Assembly: GCA_039000515.1 (NCBI GenBank)
Contig: JBCFYV010000012.1
Span: forward strand, 8,612,287-8,676,286
DNA from: Timema cristinae
Taxonomy: Eukaryota; Arthropoda; Insecta; Phasmatodea; Timematidae
Length of the DNA stretch: 64,000 nucleotides
Reading direction: 5' to 3'
The notes below the pieces were generated by a model. The model saw only the letters and a program-made list of their open reading frames with translations. It was not told the origin of the DNA and did no database searches. Every line of letters starts with the position of its first letter. Position 1 is the stretch's first letter. The translations under genes and the position numbers were made by a program. This document shows positions 22,020 through 34,310 of this stretch, in pieces.

Positions 22020-23010
22020 AACTAACCACTCGAATTTGAGGCCCCCTTCCCCCCCTTTTCAAAGATCTTCCGGAGCCCCTGACCCCCTCCAATTCTTTTT
22101 AAAACTGAGTTATATTTTATGTTTAATTGGAGTATTCCCGCTACATTCCTGATAAATTTAACTTTTATACCCTACTTAAGAGTGTTTGTTTCTACTTGTA
22201 TATATCTCACCTTCCCTTTCTATTTCTAGGGGTCCCATTTTAAAATTTAACACTTATTTTTACTTGGAGTGTTCCTTATACCTGCTCGAAGAATTTCAGT
22301 TTTATACCATAAAATAAATGTTTTTTCTATTATTTTGTTGAAATTTTGACTCCCACCCTACCCCAATTTTTTCAACCTCCACTTAGAAATTTCAAATTCT
22401 AAGACTGTGTAGTTTTTCAGATCTCAACTCTACCACACCTAAAGATGGTTGTCCTGTCTATAGCTCCTGATCTCCCCCTCCCCCTTAAAATTTTAATTTT
22501 AAAACTAAGAGTTTTCAGACTTTTACTGCTATTTGGATTGTACCCTCTACTTTTCTGGCAAATTTCACTTTTCCACTTCACATAAGAGTGATTTAATTAT
22601 ATTATAATATCACCTCACCCCATTTTCCTATTTCTCGGAGTCCCAATTTAAAATTTTCATATTTTTATAGTTATTTGGAGTAGTCCCTTTACCTGCCTGT
22701 CAAATTCCAGTATTATATTCCACCGAGAATAGCTTTGGAAAATTTATAACCACCCCAAATCGCTCTTAGAAAGTCCAAATTTTATGATTTATTTGGCTAT
22801 CTGCAGTGGTCTTTTTTGTGGGTCTTCTTAATTTTATTTTTATACCTAATTTAAAAGGTGTTTTTTTCTACTATCTATAGCTTTCCGTTATCTGGAGCCT
22901 CATTTTAAAATTTCTCATTTTTAGATTTTTCTTGTTTTTTGGGGACATCCCTCTACATTCCCGCCAAATTTCAGTTTTCCAGCATGACGCGGCTTTTCTT
23001 TTTCTGGACA
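22020..23010. repeat. Block of diverged tandem-like repeats
   Basis: The phrase order TATTTGGAGTATTCCC, CTACATTCCTG.CAAATTTC, CTTCACATAAGAGTG, CTATTTCT.GGAGTCCCA, TTTAAAATTT recurs about four times, at roughly 22120, 22260, 22530 and 22670, and partly again at 22920. Units are strongly diverged with C-rich interludes. The block ends near CAAACACACAAACACAAAC. The element type is unknown. Confidence 0.6.
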
Positions 23011-25068
23011 AACACACAAACACAAACACTTACTTTACCTATGTTTTATCAATACAGATTGATTTAGGTCATCATTCGTTAAGGAGTGATAAACCATAAA
23101 AACAAGGGATGTAAGCTTTAATAAAAAGTAAAATACCTTGAAAAGTAATTAGAATTTTTGAAATATTTCTCTAAGGTTTAAAATCTCATCTTTGAAATAA
23201 AAGTATAAATATGTCAAAATTAAGACCAATGTTACTTACCCATGAATATTTTACAATCTAGTAGGTGTAAGAAAACACAAAATTACTGAATACATTAACT
23301 TTTCAAATGTACTCAATAAACAATTAAACATTATTAAATGTATTCAATAAATAATTAAAGGCTAACTATAAAACTGGTTTCAAGTTGTTAAACAGACAAA
23401 ACTTGAACACTTCAACCCGAACAATACCTAAAGACATCTAAACAGACCTTCTGTTCCAATAGCATTAACAAGAACATTTCTTGGAAATACTACCTCAAAA
23501 TAAATGCACGCGTACAACCCCTAGTCCTATTAAAAAAATTACTTTAACTTCTCATTGTTTTCTGAACCCAGGTAAAACTAAATAATGGAATAGCCGCAAA
23601 CCAACAGTTTTACTTTTTATTTTCTCACGACCTCTTGGAGAGAAAGTATTATGATCATCGACAAAATTTAACCCAATATTTGGATAAATGTCAACGTGTC
23701 ATGTCCCGTGAAACAAAATAAAGTTTTCTTCGTGGGCTAGAGCAGAGATTATTTTATCGATTGAGCTTAGATTTAGTATCTGGTGTTTTCATAAGATATC
23801 TCCTAGGGATTTTGGAATTAGATATCTAACCCTAAATTTAAAGGTAGTTTACTGAAGGGCAAAAATAGAAAAAAATCTATTTTCTCGAAATTCGCAATAG
23901 ATATTTTGATTACATTTTATATCTAGCCATTGTTTATCATTATAAACAAGATGGAAATTTTAATTTTCTCATGAAAATGACTGAGGGTATACTTCATATA
24001 GGGGACTTTTCCAATTTTCATAATTTCTCCGCAACTATTTGAGATACGAAATAGCTTATCATTGTAAAATTGTAGTACAGTTAAAGATAACAATCTTTTA
24101 TTTGAAACATATTTTGATAAAACCAATAGTAACTGAGCTATAAGTAAATATATATATATAATATACTTTTTAATTAAGGTCTTTGAAAATGAATTTGACT
24201 CTTGTGCTCTTTGGTGGAGAAAGATTATTTCTTTTTTCCCAATTTTTCTGTAACAGTGCTCCTAGTTCCTAATGACATAGCGTAGGTGTATATTATTTAA
24301 TTTATGATCTTTGGTGTAACGTTTTTTACAACAATGTTTAAACCTATTTCGTTCCACAAATCTTAAGAATTTTTAGTAAATGCATATTTTAAGATCAAAG
24401 CGGGAGAAAGTCTGTGCGGTGCGCTGTAACATTTATTTTATACTTTATTTCTACAACTTTTTTTTTCAAGCTAAGTTTATGTTTGAGGGAGAGGGGGGGA
24501 GTGTTGATCCTGTAATCCCCACCCACCATTAAATACGACTGAATGTATGTACTCAAAGCACATGGACAAACGGCTATACAATTGTTTGAGATTTAAAATT
24601 TTTCTTCACCGCTATAAAGCAGTCGTACGATGGTGCGCGCGATGCCAATATTGAACGTTGGATATCAGCTGATTAACATTAGGCGAATAGTATTTTTTAA
24701 TAAGTAATGAACTTGTTTGAATTAAGTTGTCAAAACTACTAGTTTGTTTTGTTTGTATTTATATTGAGTGAAAATAGTCAACAATGTATATTAACATTTA
24801 AAAACATGTTATAACAAATATTGTTGAAAATTGATTCAACATGAGGCCAAATTTTACTAGTGTGATGGATAGTGATTTCCCCTTTGCTAAATAAATATTC
24901 AAACAGGTCAATTATATGAGCCAATTTCCATCCACGTGAGGCCAAAATCATCATTACTCCTATGAACAAAATATGACTTTTGCCCCCCATAGCTCTGTAT
25001 GAAGAGGACCTCACTTCTAAGCTACCGCGCATTTACAATGAGTCCTTATATTTATGCATCAGGTTTAT
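23011..25068. other. Intergenic, no recognised gene
   Basis: AT-rich with stops in all frames. A GGTAGTTTACTGAAGGGC phrase near 23842 links it to the repeat family described at 29150-30720. Confidence 0.5.
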
Positions 25069-25270
25069 ATTATTATTATTATTTATTATTATTATTATCA
25101 CTGCATATTACTACCCGTTCGGGTTATACGCACTCACGCTAATGTGTAATTGTAGAGTGATTGTGAGAAGAAATGAAGGACCTACAGTTTAACGTAGGAT
25201 CCGAACCACGGTGGAGACCTGGCATTCCCCACATTCACAAGTTGTGATTAATACACGTCTTGTTAGAGGT
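25069..25270 (-). mobile_element. 5'-truncated SINE family A, inverted
   Basis: On the plus strand: (ATT)n, then ACTACCCGTTCGGGTTATAC, then GAAATGAAGGACCTACAG and CCACGGTGGAGACCTGGCAT, extending to CACGTCTTGTTAGAGG. This is the reverse complement of the copy at 25701-26006 and stops before the tRNA-like head. The two form an inverted pair about 430 bp apart. Confidence 0.82.
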
Positions 25271-25700
25271 TAAGTATGCAGGAGGTATTTGTTATTAATT
25301 AAAAGACCATCAGTTTTATTCGTCAGGCTGTGTGTAATAAACACAACACACACACACATATATTCAATGGTTGTTTTATTAAACACATGGGGATGTGACA
25401 ATTCTACTCAGTGACGGAGGTACACTTCAAGTTTAATAGGAAGAACCTTAGCTGACAGAAAATCTGCCAGATCTACTTTCAGGTATTCATACTTCAAGTC
25501 ATGTGATCAACAGCTGTAACTTTTGATAGATATCAAGACCTATAAAATAATACTGACAATATAATATAATGTTATCAATTTTGACAGAAAAAAAACTATT
25601 TGCTCAAAGGTCATTCCTATAAAAATGGGATTTTAGAAGCAAATCGTTTACTTTGATACAAAAATAAGATGCCACATCATATTCTCTGGTTTACATCGGT

Positions 25701-26006
25701 TGGGGTGACCTGGCGGTCTAAGGGCAAGGTGTCAGACCTCTATGCTGGGTTCCAGGGTTCAATCCTCGGTCCCGGCACAGATTTATCTGATTGACAAACC
25801 CTTCCTTAACCTCTGACAAGACGTGTATTATTCACAACTTGTGAATGTGAGGAATGCCAGGCCTCCACCGTGGTTCGGATTCCACGTTAAACTGTAGGTC
25901 CTCCATTTCATCTCACAATCACCCTACCTTATACATTAGCGTAAGTGCGTATAAACCTAACGGGTAGTAAGACGCGGTGCTAATAATAATAATAATTAAT
26001 AATAAT
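25701..26006 (+). mobile_element. Full-length tRNA-derived SINE, family A
   Basis: The head GTGACCTGGCGGTCTAAGGG resembles the D-arm and A box of tRNA-Leu. The B box GGTTCAATCC is near 25757, followed by TCGGTCCCGGCA. The body runs through GAATGCCAGGCCTCCACC and CGGGTAGTAAGACGCGGTGC and ends with (TAA)n. About 305 bp in all. Pol III transcription is inferred from the boxes. Confidence 0.85.
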
Positions 26007-26941
26007 AAATATACCGGTTGTTGACAAACGCGCACGTGACGTATGTTGTTTGCTAGTGGTATAGTATGTTATCTGTCTGTACGGACTATAAATACACGTA
26101 CTCATTGTATATAGTGATCTGTTTACTGCCCATCATTAAACTAGAAATACACATACTCATCGCATCTAATGAGGGTGCATTTTAGATATGTTGTAAGAGT
26201 GTTTCCCTGGAATGGCAATTCGCACAAATAAAGAACAACAATAAAATAAAAATTAACACAGAGCTGTCTGAAATAGTCTATACTTGTTTTATTATGTGTT
26301 TTTTTTAAGTTAGTAGGCTGATATGGATTGAATGTCATTCATAAAATGTTTCACAATTTTCTTGTGAAAAATCAAACTCTAAAATTTGTTTCGATCAATA
26401 TGAAATTAAAATTTCATCTGCTAAATGGTCCCGAGTTCAAGTATCGCTCTGGTTAAAAAAATATACCATTGATCAAATTAGGGATTTTCCCTTTCAGATT
26501 TAAGAATTCAAGGCTAAAGGATGATGTGTATGTTTCTTTTCAAGTTTTGATAGTTTGTATGCCACGTACTTATATAATCGGAGAGTTTTAAAAATATAAG
26601 CTAGGAAAATGGAGGCTTCACAGAGATAGTGGATGCTATTGAGATGAGAATAACGTAGACAGGGAATACTTTCTCCGGAATATGGCGATGGATGCATCGC
26701 CGACATAAGTCGAGGGAAGGCGCACATGTTTGTAATTGGTTACATGATACGGCCCTCCAACGAAGTCCTCCCTCCCCCTCCAACGACTTCCCCAGACCAA
26801 AGGAGGAGCAAAATGATGTTCATCCGCGCAAGAGGAAAGATATCTTGTGTACACTATTAAAGGGCACTGTAGCCTTCATAATAAACTTGCACAAACATGC
26901 TCTCTACAACTGGGAGGATAAGCTTAAAAGCCCTTCTCACG
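26007..26941. other. Intergenic, with a promoter-like patch
   Basis: CTATAAATACACGTACTCA at about 26085-26103 is partly repeated 55 bp later as CTAGAAATACACATACTCA (26140-26158), so the TATA-like box may be part of a small direct repeat or an LTR remnant. A 103-codon plus-strand frame at 26692-27003 runs into the MITE and resembles nothing I know. Confidence 0.35.
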
Positions 26942-26949
26942 GCCGAATG

Positions 26950-27277
26950 CAAGGCCGTAGTCAACGGGGGTTTTGGGGGTTCAAACGCCCTGAAACTTTA
27001 TGAACAAAATATATATGGCTTTATTTATGATTCAAACAATATCAAAATTAAGGTACAAGATTTACCATAAAAATCACTTCAGAAAGCGTCTAGAGGTATT
27101 TAGTATCTAGAATTTTTTTTCCTAGCCTCCAGCAGTTAAGGGTTTATGTCGCCATAAAAACTACTTCAAATAGCTTCTAGAGATGTTTCATATTTATAAA
27201 AATTTTTTTTTAGCCTTCCACAATTGTGGAATGTGCCCACCAAACCCCCCTGAGATTATTGGCTGGCTGCGGCCTTG
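26950..27277. mobile_element. hAT-type MITE with 8-bp target duplication
   Basis: This 328-bp element starts CAAGGCCGTAG and ends CTGCGGCCTTG, imperfect terminal inverted repeats. It is flanked on both sides by GCCGAATG (26942-26949 and 27278-27285). An 8-bp duplication with a CA..TG terminus is the signature of hAT-superfamily insertion. The inside is AT-rich and non-coding with two TAAAAACTACTTCAAATAGC-like units, so it is non-autonomous. Confidence 0.85.
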
Positions 27278-27639
27278 GCCGAATGACTGGGATATTAGAC
27301 AATATTATGCTCGTAGCAGAAAACTTTTAAAAGTACGATTATATTATGCATTATTTCTAAACAACAATGAAATTGGGTTCAATTAAATAGTATTTTTCAT
27401 TTTAAAATAACTATTTTTTATTTTCTTGTATTGTTTTTAAATATGGTAATATGTATTCACGTGTTTCCATGGCAATGTATTCTCATGGAAAATACAAGCA
27501 ATTTCTTTACTTTGCGACGATTGGCTCGAGCTGAGATTGATTCACACACTTGTTGAAAATAGAGAGCAGAATCTGGTCGAGCGGCACTAGCAGACATGTA
27601 CGCTGACCAACAGCCCGTAACCAGAATTTTATTTCAGGG

Positions 27640-28505
27640 GGTGGGGGGCTCAATCTTCAAATATTGTCCGACGATGATGGTCATCTCAAGACTAAATAGC
27701 GAGGGAAGGGGGGCGGATGAATCTAATCTGCACGGAGGGAAAAATATATCAAGATTTCGTACAAAAATATATTAAAGTAGACCCATTCTTGCAATCAATA
27801 ATATACGAGGAACTGCAGGTCATCCGGAGCCCAGCTGAGGAAGGCTCCCTCAGGATGCCAGTAGTGGAAACTGCTGAGGGACCTGAAGCAGCAGAGCTAC
27901 CAGCTGGGAATTAGAGTAATCGAAGAACATCATGAGACGGAGGAGGAAAACCCTCAACTAGCATGGTCTGGCCCACTTGTCAACAAGTGAGGTGGTGAAC
28001 TGGGGCTTCCGGTCCGTCAAGGTTTCTTCATTGACTTATCAGTAGATGAAGAAACAAGGAAGAATATTAAGATGCTCTGCGGCCACGAGTTGCCAAGAAA
28101 TGTATTAGTTAAGTTAGTTTTATTTATATTTTCTTATGTCTTATCATGTTTAGTTTTAGGTCCTAGGTAGTGGTCTTAACTGAAGGTAGGTGGAACAAAA
28201 TCTCCGGTAGGGGCCTCCCCAAGTGGTGGATAGGGGGATGCTCGCCCCCGCTGGGGCTCGCACCCCTCCTGGACTATTAGATACGGAAGCAGTGGGACAC
28301 CTAGCGGGGCAGGGTGCCGGGGGCGTAAAATACCCCGGATGGACCACCTAGTAGGATAAAATTAGAAGGTGGGGAAATAGGGACACTTAGATTAGGAGCT
28401 ATAATCAACATCAAATTAAATAATATGATTGTAAATTGGATAAACCAGTAATTAGCGGAGGTAGAGAAACAATGTATCATAGGTCCTGAGTTACAGTCTA
28501 TTCGT
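27640..28505 (+). mobile_element. R1-like LINE 3' end relic
   Basis: The 3' UTR-like block GGGCCTCCCCAAGTGGTGGA ... GGGTGCCGGGGGCGTAAAAT (28205-28350) is clearly homologous to the minus-strand LINE 3' UTR at about 6050-6200. Upstream, broken plus-strand frames (27717-27911 and to about 28100) would be the end of ORF2; they are too decayed for domain calls. The sequence reads as a 5'-truncated sibling of the element at 5866-7965. Confidence 0.6.
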
Positions 28506-29149
28506 CAGGACAGAAAGTAAGGATAGATAAATAAATAATTGATATACTTTGTTTTACTTTTAATAGAAAATAAACTAATTTTACATATATTTTTATAAAA
28601 AACTAATATATTTGCTATTAAATTCATAAAAAGTATATTAATTATTAGTGAATGCAAGCATGGATCATCTATAATATATTTTTTTAAACAAAATGTTGAT
28701 ATATTTTTATCTCCGTGTGTGTGTGAATTCATCAATGACACACCCGCTTTCCATTTGGCGAATTATTTCAAATCTACTCACGAAAGAAACTCTGCTGGTT
28801 GCTTGTATATAGTTTTGTAGGCGCACGCACTCTGAGTAGGTCAGTCTAAGGTAGATGTTTATTCATTCAGGAAACTCTATTCTAAAGACAAGATATTTAC
28901 TAATTGTACAAAGCTGTGTACAGATAGCACATGCATATATCATAATTCATAACTATTCGGAATAAAACCACGGTTGTCAATAATGTCCCTAGCCATCACG
29001 GATGATAAGAGGTGAGCCATGTTATATAAAAATATATAACTGATATATTTTCCATTGTTGAGCTTTTTGTGCTGAGGTATACACTTAGAATATTCACAGG
29101 AAAATATTTATTTAGAAATAGACTGTTGACACAATCGCACTCATATTGT
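28506..29149. other. Intergenic, no recognised gene
   Basis: AT-rich, nothing recognised. Confidence 0.5.
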
Positions 29150-30720
29150 GTATTATGGCTTCGAAGATAATGTTAAAAAATAGGTTTTGAGTTAACTACC
29201 CTTAAGTATGATGGATTAAAAAACTAAGTTATTAAAATTTTTTATTATGGTAGTAGCCCCATCTAAGTATCATTCATTAAATTAAGAAATTACACTTGGA
29301 TCCGGAAATCAAACCCGACCGAAGGTCCCGGAATCGATTCCCGTATTCATGTGTAATTTTTTAATTTATTGAATACCCATAAGTATGTTTTCCTCATAAA
29401 ATCAAACACATCATCTTATTAATCACAATAATCACTCTTTAGTTTATATATAAATTTTAAACCAAACTGTTCAAATTTATATATTTAACAAAAGTCAAGT
29501 TTTCAAAAATCAATTATTTGTAAACTACCCTTAAATTACTTGTTATTTGTAAACATAAAAACATACTCTTATTTACCATGAAAAACTACTTCCAGCTTCC
29601 CATTTCCAATTCAATCTTCAAGGCCAATATTTTTTAAAAATCTAGAATTTGTCGTAAGTAAACTACCGTTAAATTAATTTATTTTAGATACATAAAGAAA
29701 CATTACTAATGATAGGGTAAAATAGTCCTCCAATACAAATTTTGAATCAGATCATTAAAATTATTTAAAATAATATAATTTTACAAAAATTAGTCCTCAT
29801 TAATTAACTATTATTAAATGATTTTACTAAGAACAAATATACATAACTATTTATAATATAAGCCACTTAACATCCATCCATTTTGAATCAAATCATTACA
29901 TCTAATTTTTAAATATTAAAATTTTAATTAAGCCGACATCAGTAAACGAGTAAATACCCAATACCGGATTTCCTCCCTTAAAAACAAGTGTACAGCTTTA
30001 TTTGTTATGTCAATGTCAAACACTCCCCCGATATACATTTTAAGCACTATAGACATCTTCAAAATAATTCGTATTTTCCAAAATCACTCAACAGTAAACG
30101 GCTTTTTATCAAATTTATATTCAAAATCAAGAATACAGGGTTATTTTTGTGTCAAACACTACCAAGATACCCACTTGGAACTAAATCGTTGTAGCATTTT
30201 TTTAAAAATATTTCCAGTTTTTGAAAAATCAGTAGTCAACTACTCATAAATGAGTTTCTGGCCAGATCATAGGCTATACAGTATACACTGTTATTTGTCA
30301 TATCACACAATCTCCAGATATACATTTTGAACAATATCATTAGAGCTATTTTAGAAATCTTTAGAATTTTCAAAAATTCCCCTTCAGTAACTACCCTTTA
30401 ACGAATTTTCGCTCAAAAACTAACTATACAGTGCTATTTGTCATGAAAAAAACAAAGTTATGCATTTTAAACAAAATCGTTGGAACTATTATCGAAAAAA
30501 TTTTAATTCAAAAAGTTACACATCAGTAAGCTACCCTTAATTGAAGGGCCAAGGTAAATAAAAACACGTGGTATAGCCCTATACAATATAAATATCAAGT
30601 TTGAACAAAATCCATCAAACTGTTTTGGATTCGTGGCCAGGAATAGACAGACAGACGGATAAACAGACTTGGGAACAGACAATTGTAAAATACACTTATT
30701 TGGGTTCATGTTCACATAAA
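29150..30720 (-). repeat. Large AT-rich repeat with recurring ACTACCCTTAA phrase
   Basis: AACTACCCTTAA-type phrases recur near 29195, 29521, 29662, 30250 (partly), 30390 and 30530, each about 130-160 bp after ACATTTTAA..AAAATC phrases. The reverse complement of 30560-30720 matches 57440-57600 (a TTGTCTGT...GGATTTTGTTCAAACTTGA-like stretch). It is a repeat family of unknown type, here in minus orientation. Confidence 0.6.
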
Positions 30721-32269
30721 ACGTACAGATTCCTCATAATCTCGAGATAGATTTTTTCACGAACACAATACTTTCTTTGATATGAAAAAGTAAAAATAGA
30801 AAAATAAGAATATCGCTCAGTGTATTCATTAAATAACAATTAGCTTTGTTTTAAGATAATTTTGCTTTTTTTAAATGTTGCGCTAAAATATGAATGGACT
30901 CTTTAAGCCAACATTCGAATCAATAGCTAGTTACAATAATTATTTTGAGAGGAATCAAATTTAGCAAATATACTTTTTATTGCAATAACGACCGCATTGG
31001 TAGACACGCTGCAGTCCTCTGGTCTGATTTGCAGGGGATGGGGAGGTGGGTTGGAATTTGGTCTGTGAATAATGATTTGATTTTCCCCCACGTGCTCCTC
31101 TTAACTGACAAAACCAGATCATATTAGGTCAACGCCTTAGACCATCTGCCCATCTAAAGTAATCCCTAAATCGAATCCTTTGCGATGTGCCAACACCAAA
31201 CAAAATGTTCTGCCACTATGCCCATTGACCGGTGATGTAAGCTTTTGACATCTCATTAATAAATATATAGTGAATTTCGTCAATATTGGCTACTCTACAT
31301 TTAATTATCGTGTCTTCTAGAAAATATTTTTCTATGTCAAATCGGATGAATATTACGATGCTTTATTTACTAACACGTAACGATGACTATCGTTTTATGG
31401 TGGGTTTTCAGTATTAAGTGATAAAGCGAGCGACCATGACTCCTCCGATATATTGCTCCTTGGAGAAGAAAGAACACAGAATGTCATTTCAAAAGATTCA
31501 GACCTACGAGTGTTTGTTATCAGTTGTAAACACAGCAGATAAGAATAATATAAATACTCATTGTAATTATTTTAACTGTACATTCAACATACGAGGATCA
31601 CGCAGGGCGGAGTGTGGTACTTGAAAGATACCTTCGCGGGTGAGAAAAATACCTTGTTTTTTATTATTGGGGCTAAAACCAACTATTTCAATAGAGTAGA
31701 TTTTTATAAAATTCTACCAAAATTAAAGCATTTATTCCCAGTTTTCTTTTTTTCACACCAAATGAAAGTTAAGCCTATAACCAACTGATTTCCAATTTTA
31801 TAATAAACCAAATAGAAAGTGGTTTAGGATTAAATGAAGATTATATAAAATATATATTCAGCTGTAAACTAAAGGCCTTTGCTAATTTACATTAGATTTT
31901 ATTTATGTAAAAGGAAATAACAGTCCTAACCGGGGGGAAAATCGCCAAAGTAGACTCTTGCTTGTCCAAATCACAGAATTTGTAGCTAAGACTAATGAAA
32001 ATTCAGACTTTTGTGATATTTGTGTAAATTTAGAGCTCAATATTATTTAAAGAACACAACCACTAATTGTGTATACATTATATGCGCTTATTTATACTTG
32101 ATATAACTTATAATAGAGAAACGAAAGTTGAAGTGCGGCAATCGTGTCATTATGATTGTGCAATTATTGAGCCTGTATTTAATAGATACATATTGGTGTG
32201 AGTTAGTGACCGGTACTCCCCTTAGAGTCGTCGGGCTCAAACACATAGCTCAAGGAGGTTTTAGAAACT
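30721..32269. other. Intergenic, with a SINE-head relic
   Basis: Around 31060-31160 the minus strand reads GGGCAGATGGTCTAAGGCGT, an A-box-like SINE head with no tail nearby. Otherwise nothing is recognised. Confidence 0.4.
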
Positions 32270-32590
32270 ATTCAATACTAAAAACTAGTTTCTACTGCCA
32301 CGTAACACGTTACAAACCCCAAACGAAGATTAACTTTGCTGCTTTTTACAAGTGCTATTTGTGGGCTACTCGCAACAATGATCACTTTAACTAAATTGTC
32401 AAACTCATTATTGTCTGAGTTGCCTGTCACTGGTAAAATGTGTTTCAAATCTTGACCGAGGATAGCAATGAGCTTTTTCCGAAATACATGTCCCTCCCAC
32501 CCCTTTATCCACAACTACTGGTGCAGTTCCTCAAATTCGACCATCCTTAATCATATTCCGTTAGTGTATATACGCGGATAATCTGGACGG
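32270..32590 (-). pseudogene. Possible PIF1-type helicase fragment (Helitron relic)
   Basis: The minus-strand frame 32514-32278 contains ILGQDLKHILPV followed at the right distance by VKSSKVNLRL. This recalls the GDxRQxLPV motif and following segment of Helitron PIF1-like helicases. Several key residues are changed and no Helitron termini were found around it. Confidence 0.35.
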
Positions 32591-33237
32591 GAAGTGCACA
32601 CATAAAAAAAAGTAGGTTTGCGTCGGATATCTGATTCTGAACCAATTTGGGACTGGATAAATTTGTTGAATTAAAGGAAACCTAGGAATTTGGAATTCTG
32701 ATACGAAAGAGCACAGCTATCATACTTGAATATAAGCTAATAGAATTGCTTATGCATTTCAAGGTCAACACAACCCCCCACCCCACTCTTTACATCCCTC
32801 ATATTATATATTGATATCTCTTATACATTTAAAGGTCGAAGATAACCCAACCCCTTACATATTTATTAATTGGAATAATACACCTTTCATTTTCAATAAA
32901 TCAATAAATCTCTAATATTTTTGAAGTTTACTCTTTATTAATTAGTTGTGATGTAAAATAATACTGCCACTTATTGGGCCATCGTTACGTGGTCCTTCCA
33001 CCGCATTTACACAACTCCAGCCATTCAATATTATTGAAACTTGTCTTATGATTTTGCCTCTTTTCATTAACTCCTTTTAATAAAATAGATTCTGGTTTTG
33101 ATCTTATCCTAATTGTGACTTAAGCCCTTAGTTTCCCCATCCCATCCTTATCATTGCCATTTGACATGTTTAGACTTGCCAAGATCTTATATTCGAAAAT
33201 CACCCCTTTCTCCCCCCATTTTTTTGGTAGGCGATTC

Positions 33238-33497
33238 CACTGTTATTTTTAGCACCATGTCTTACTATCCATTCGGGTTATACGACTATGTACTAATTAC
33301 ACTAACGTGCTAGGGATAAGAAAGGTTACATTTAGAGGAAGTGTACACACATTTGCGTAAAGGAAGAAGGGAAACTAATTTAGGAACACTATCCTCAGAA
33401 CACCCAACTGGGGTCAAAACCCCATTTTCCCCACCTTCGGTAGTCTAGTCTATTGCGAGAGTAGTGCCTTAGACCATGTGGCCACCGAAGTGGGTTT
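33238..33497 (-). mobile_element. tRNA-headed SINE, family B
   Basis: The minus-strand head CGGTGGCCACATGGTCTAAG (33490-33471) is A-box-like. The B-box region is TGGGGTTTTGACCCC near 33420. The 3' end is CGAATGGATAGTAAGACATG plus GTGCTA at 33253-33280. It shares head and tail with 7975-8275. Confidence 0.65.
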
Positions 33498-33949
33498 TTA
33501 ATTAATTAAATGTTAACAAGTTTTGTCCTACTTGGAACTGGTTATATATTTTTAATCGTGTTTTATTTTATCTCCTATTTATGAGGTACAGCACTTGATT
33601 TAATAAGAGATTAATCCTTGAAAAGTACTTTATATATTTTAATGTGTATGAGGATTTGAGCGCAGTAATGTAATTATTTCATAATAAAAATATTAATAAA
33701 ACGAACATTTAATATGTGTGAAATATCATCTTCGAATAAGCGTTTATATTTTCAATTTCTACTCGGTGGGGGTTTATTGATTAACCGAATGCATAATTTA
33801 AGTAAATAATTTTATTTTAAGATATATTTTTTAAGATATTAACCAAACAATATCTCAAAAGGTGCTTTACTCCACTTACAGTATCCTTAAGCTAATGTAA
33901 ATAGTGGCTAACATGGAAAGGCAGTAAGACCTGTGGCGCACACAAGTTA

Positions 33950-34310
33950 TGTAATTTGGTAGGGTATAACCCGATCGGGTAGTAAGACGAGGTGCTAAAT
34001 ATATATATAGTTGTGTATGGGAGAAAGTCAAACTCATCTTTGATTATGATTAAAAACACATTCCAAAAACTTCTAGGTGCATTCAACTAAAAAAACCAAT
34101 AAAGGATCACTTCAATTAATTTATGAAGACATTCAATTTATCAAAATTTACCTCTAGAAGCCCACTCAAAAATAAATAACTTATAAGAGAATAAATATTT
34201 TTAAACACACTCAAATAGCTTCTAAGGACATCAAATTTTCAAAAATTTGCCAAGGTTCACACCCAATAGCATCTAGGGGCAATAGCATAGGGACTATATC
34301 CCTGTCCCAC
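33950..34310. repeat. SINE tail plus MITE-related AT repeat remnants
   Basis: 33963-33998 carries the family A/B 3' end (CGATCGGGTAGTAAGACGAG). 34030-34310 holds three CTTCTAGG...CAAATTT units like those inside the MITE at 26950-27277. Confidence 0.5.

Noticed and set aside
25701..25775. Possible tRNA-Leu gene
   Set aside because: The A and B boxes are present, but the arms do not pair into a cloverleaf and a SINE body and tail follow; it is a SINE head.
26692..27003. 103-codon plus-strand frame
   Set aside because: It runs into the MITE, overlaps other frames and has no recognisable similarity.
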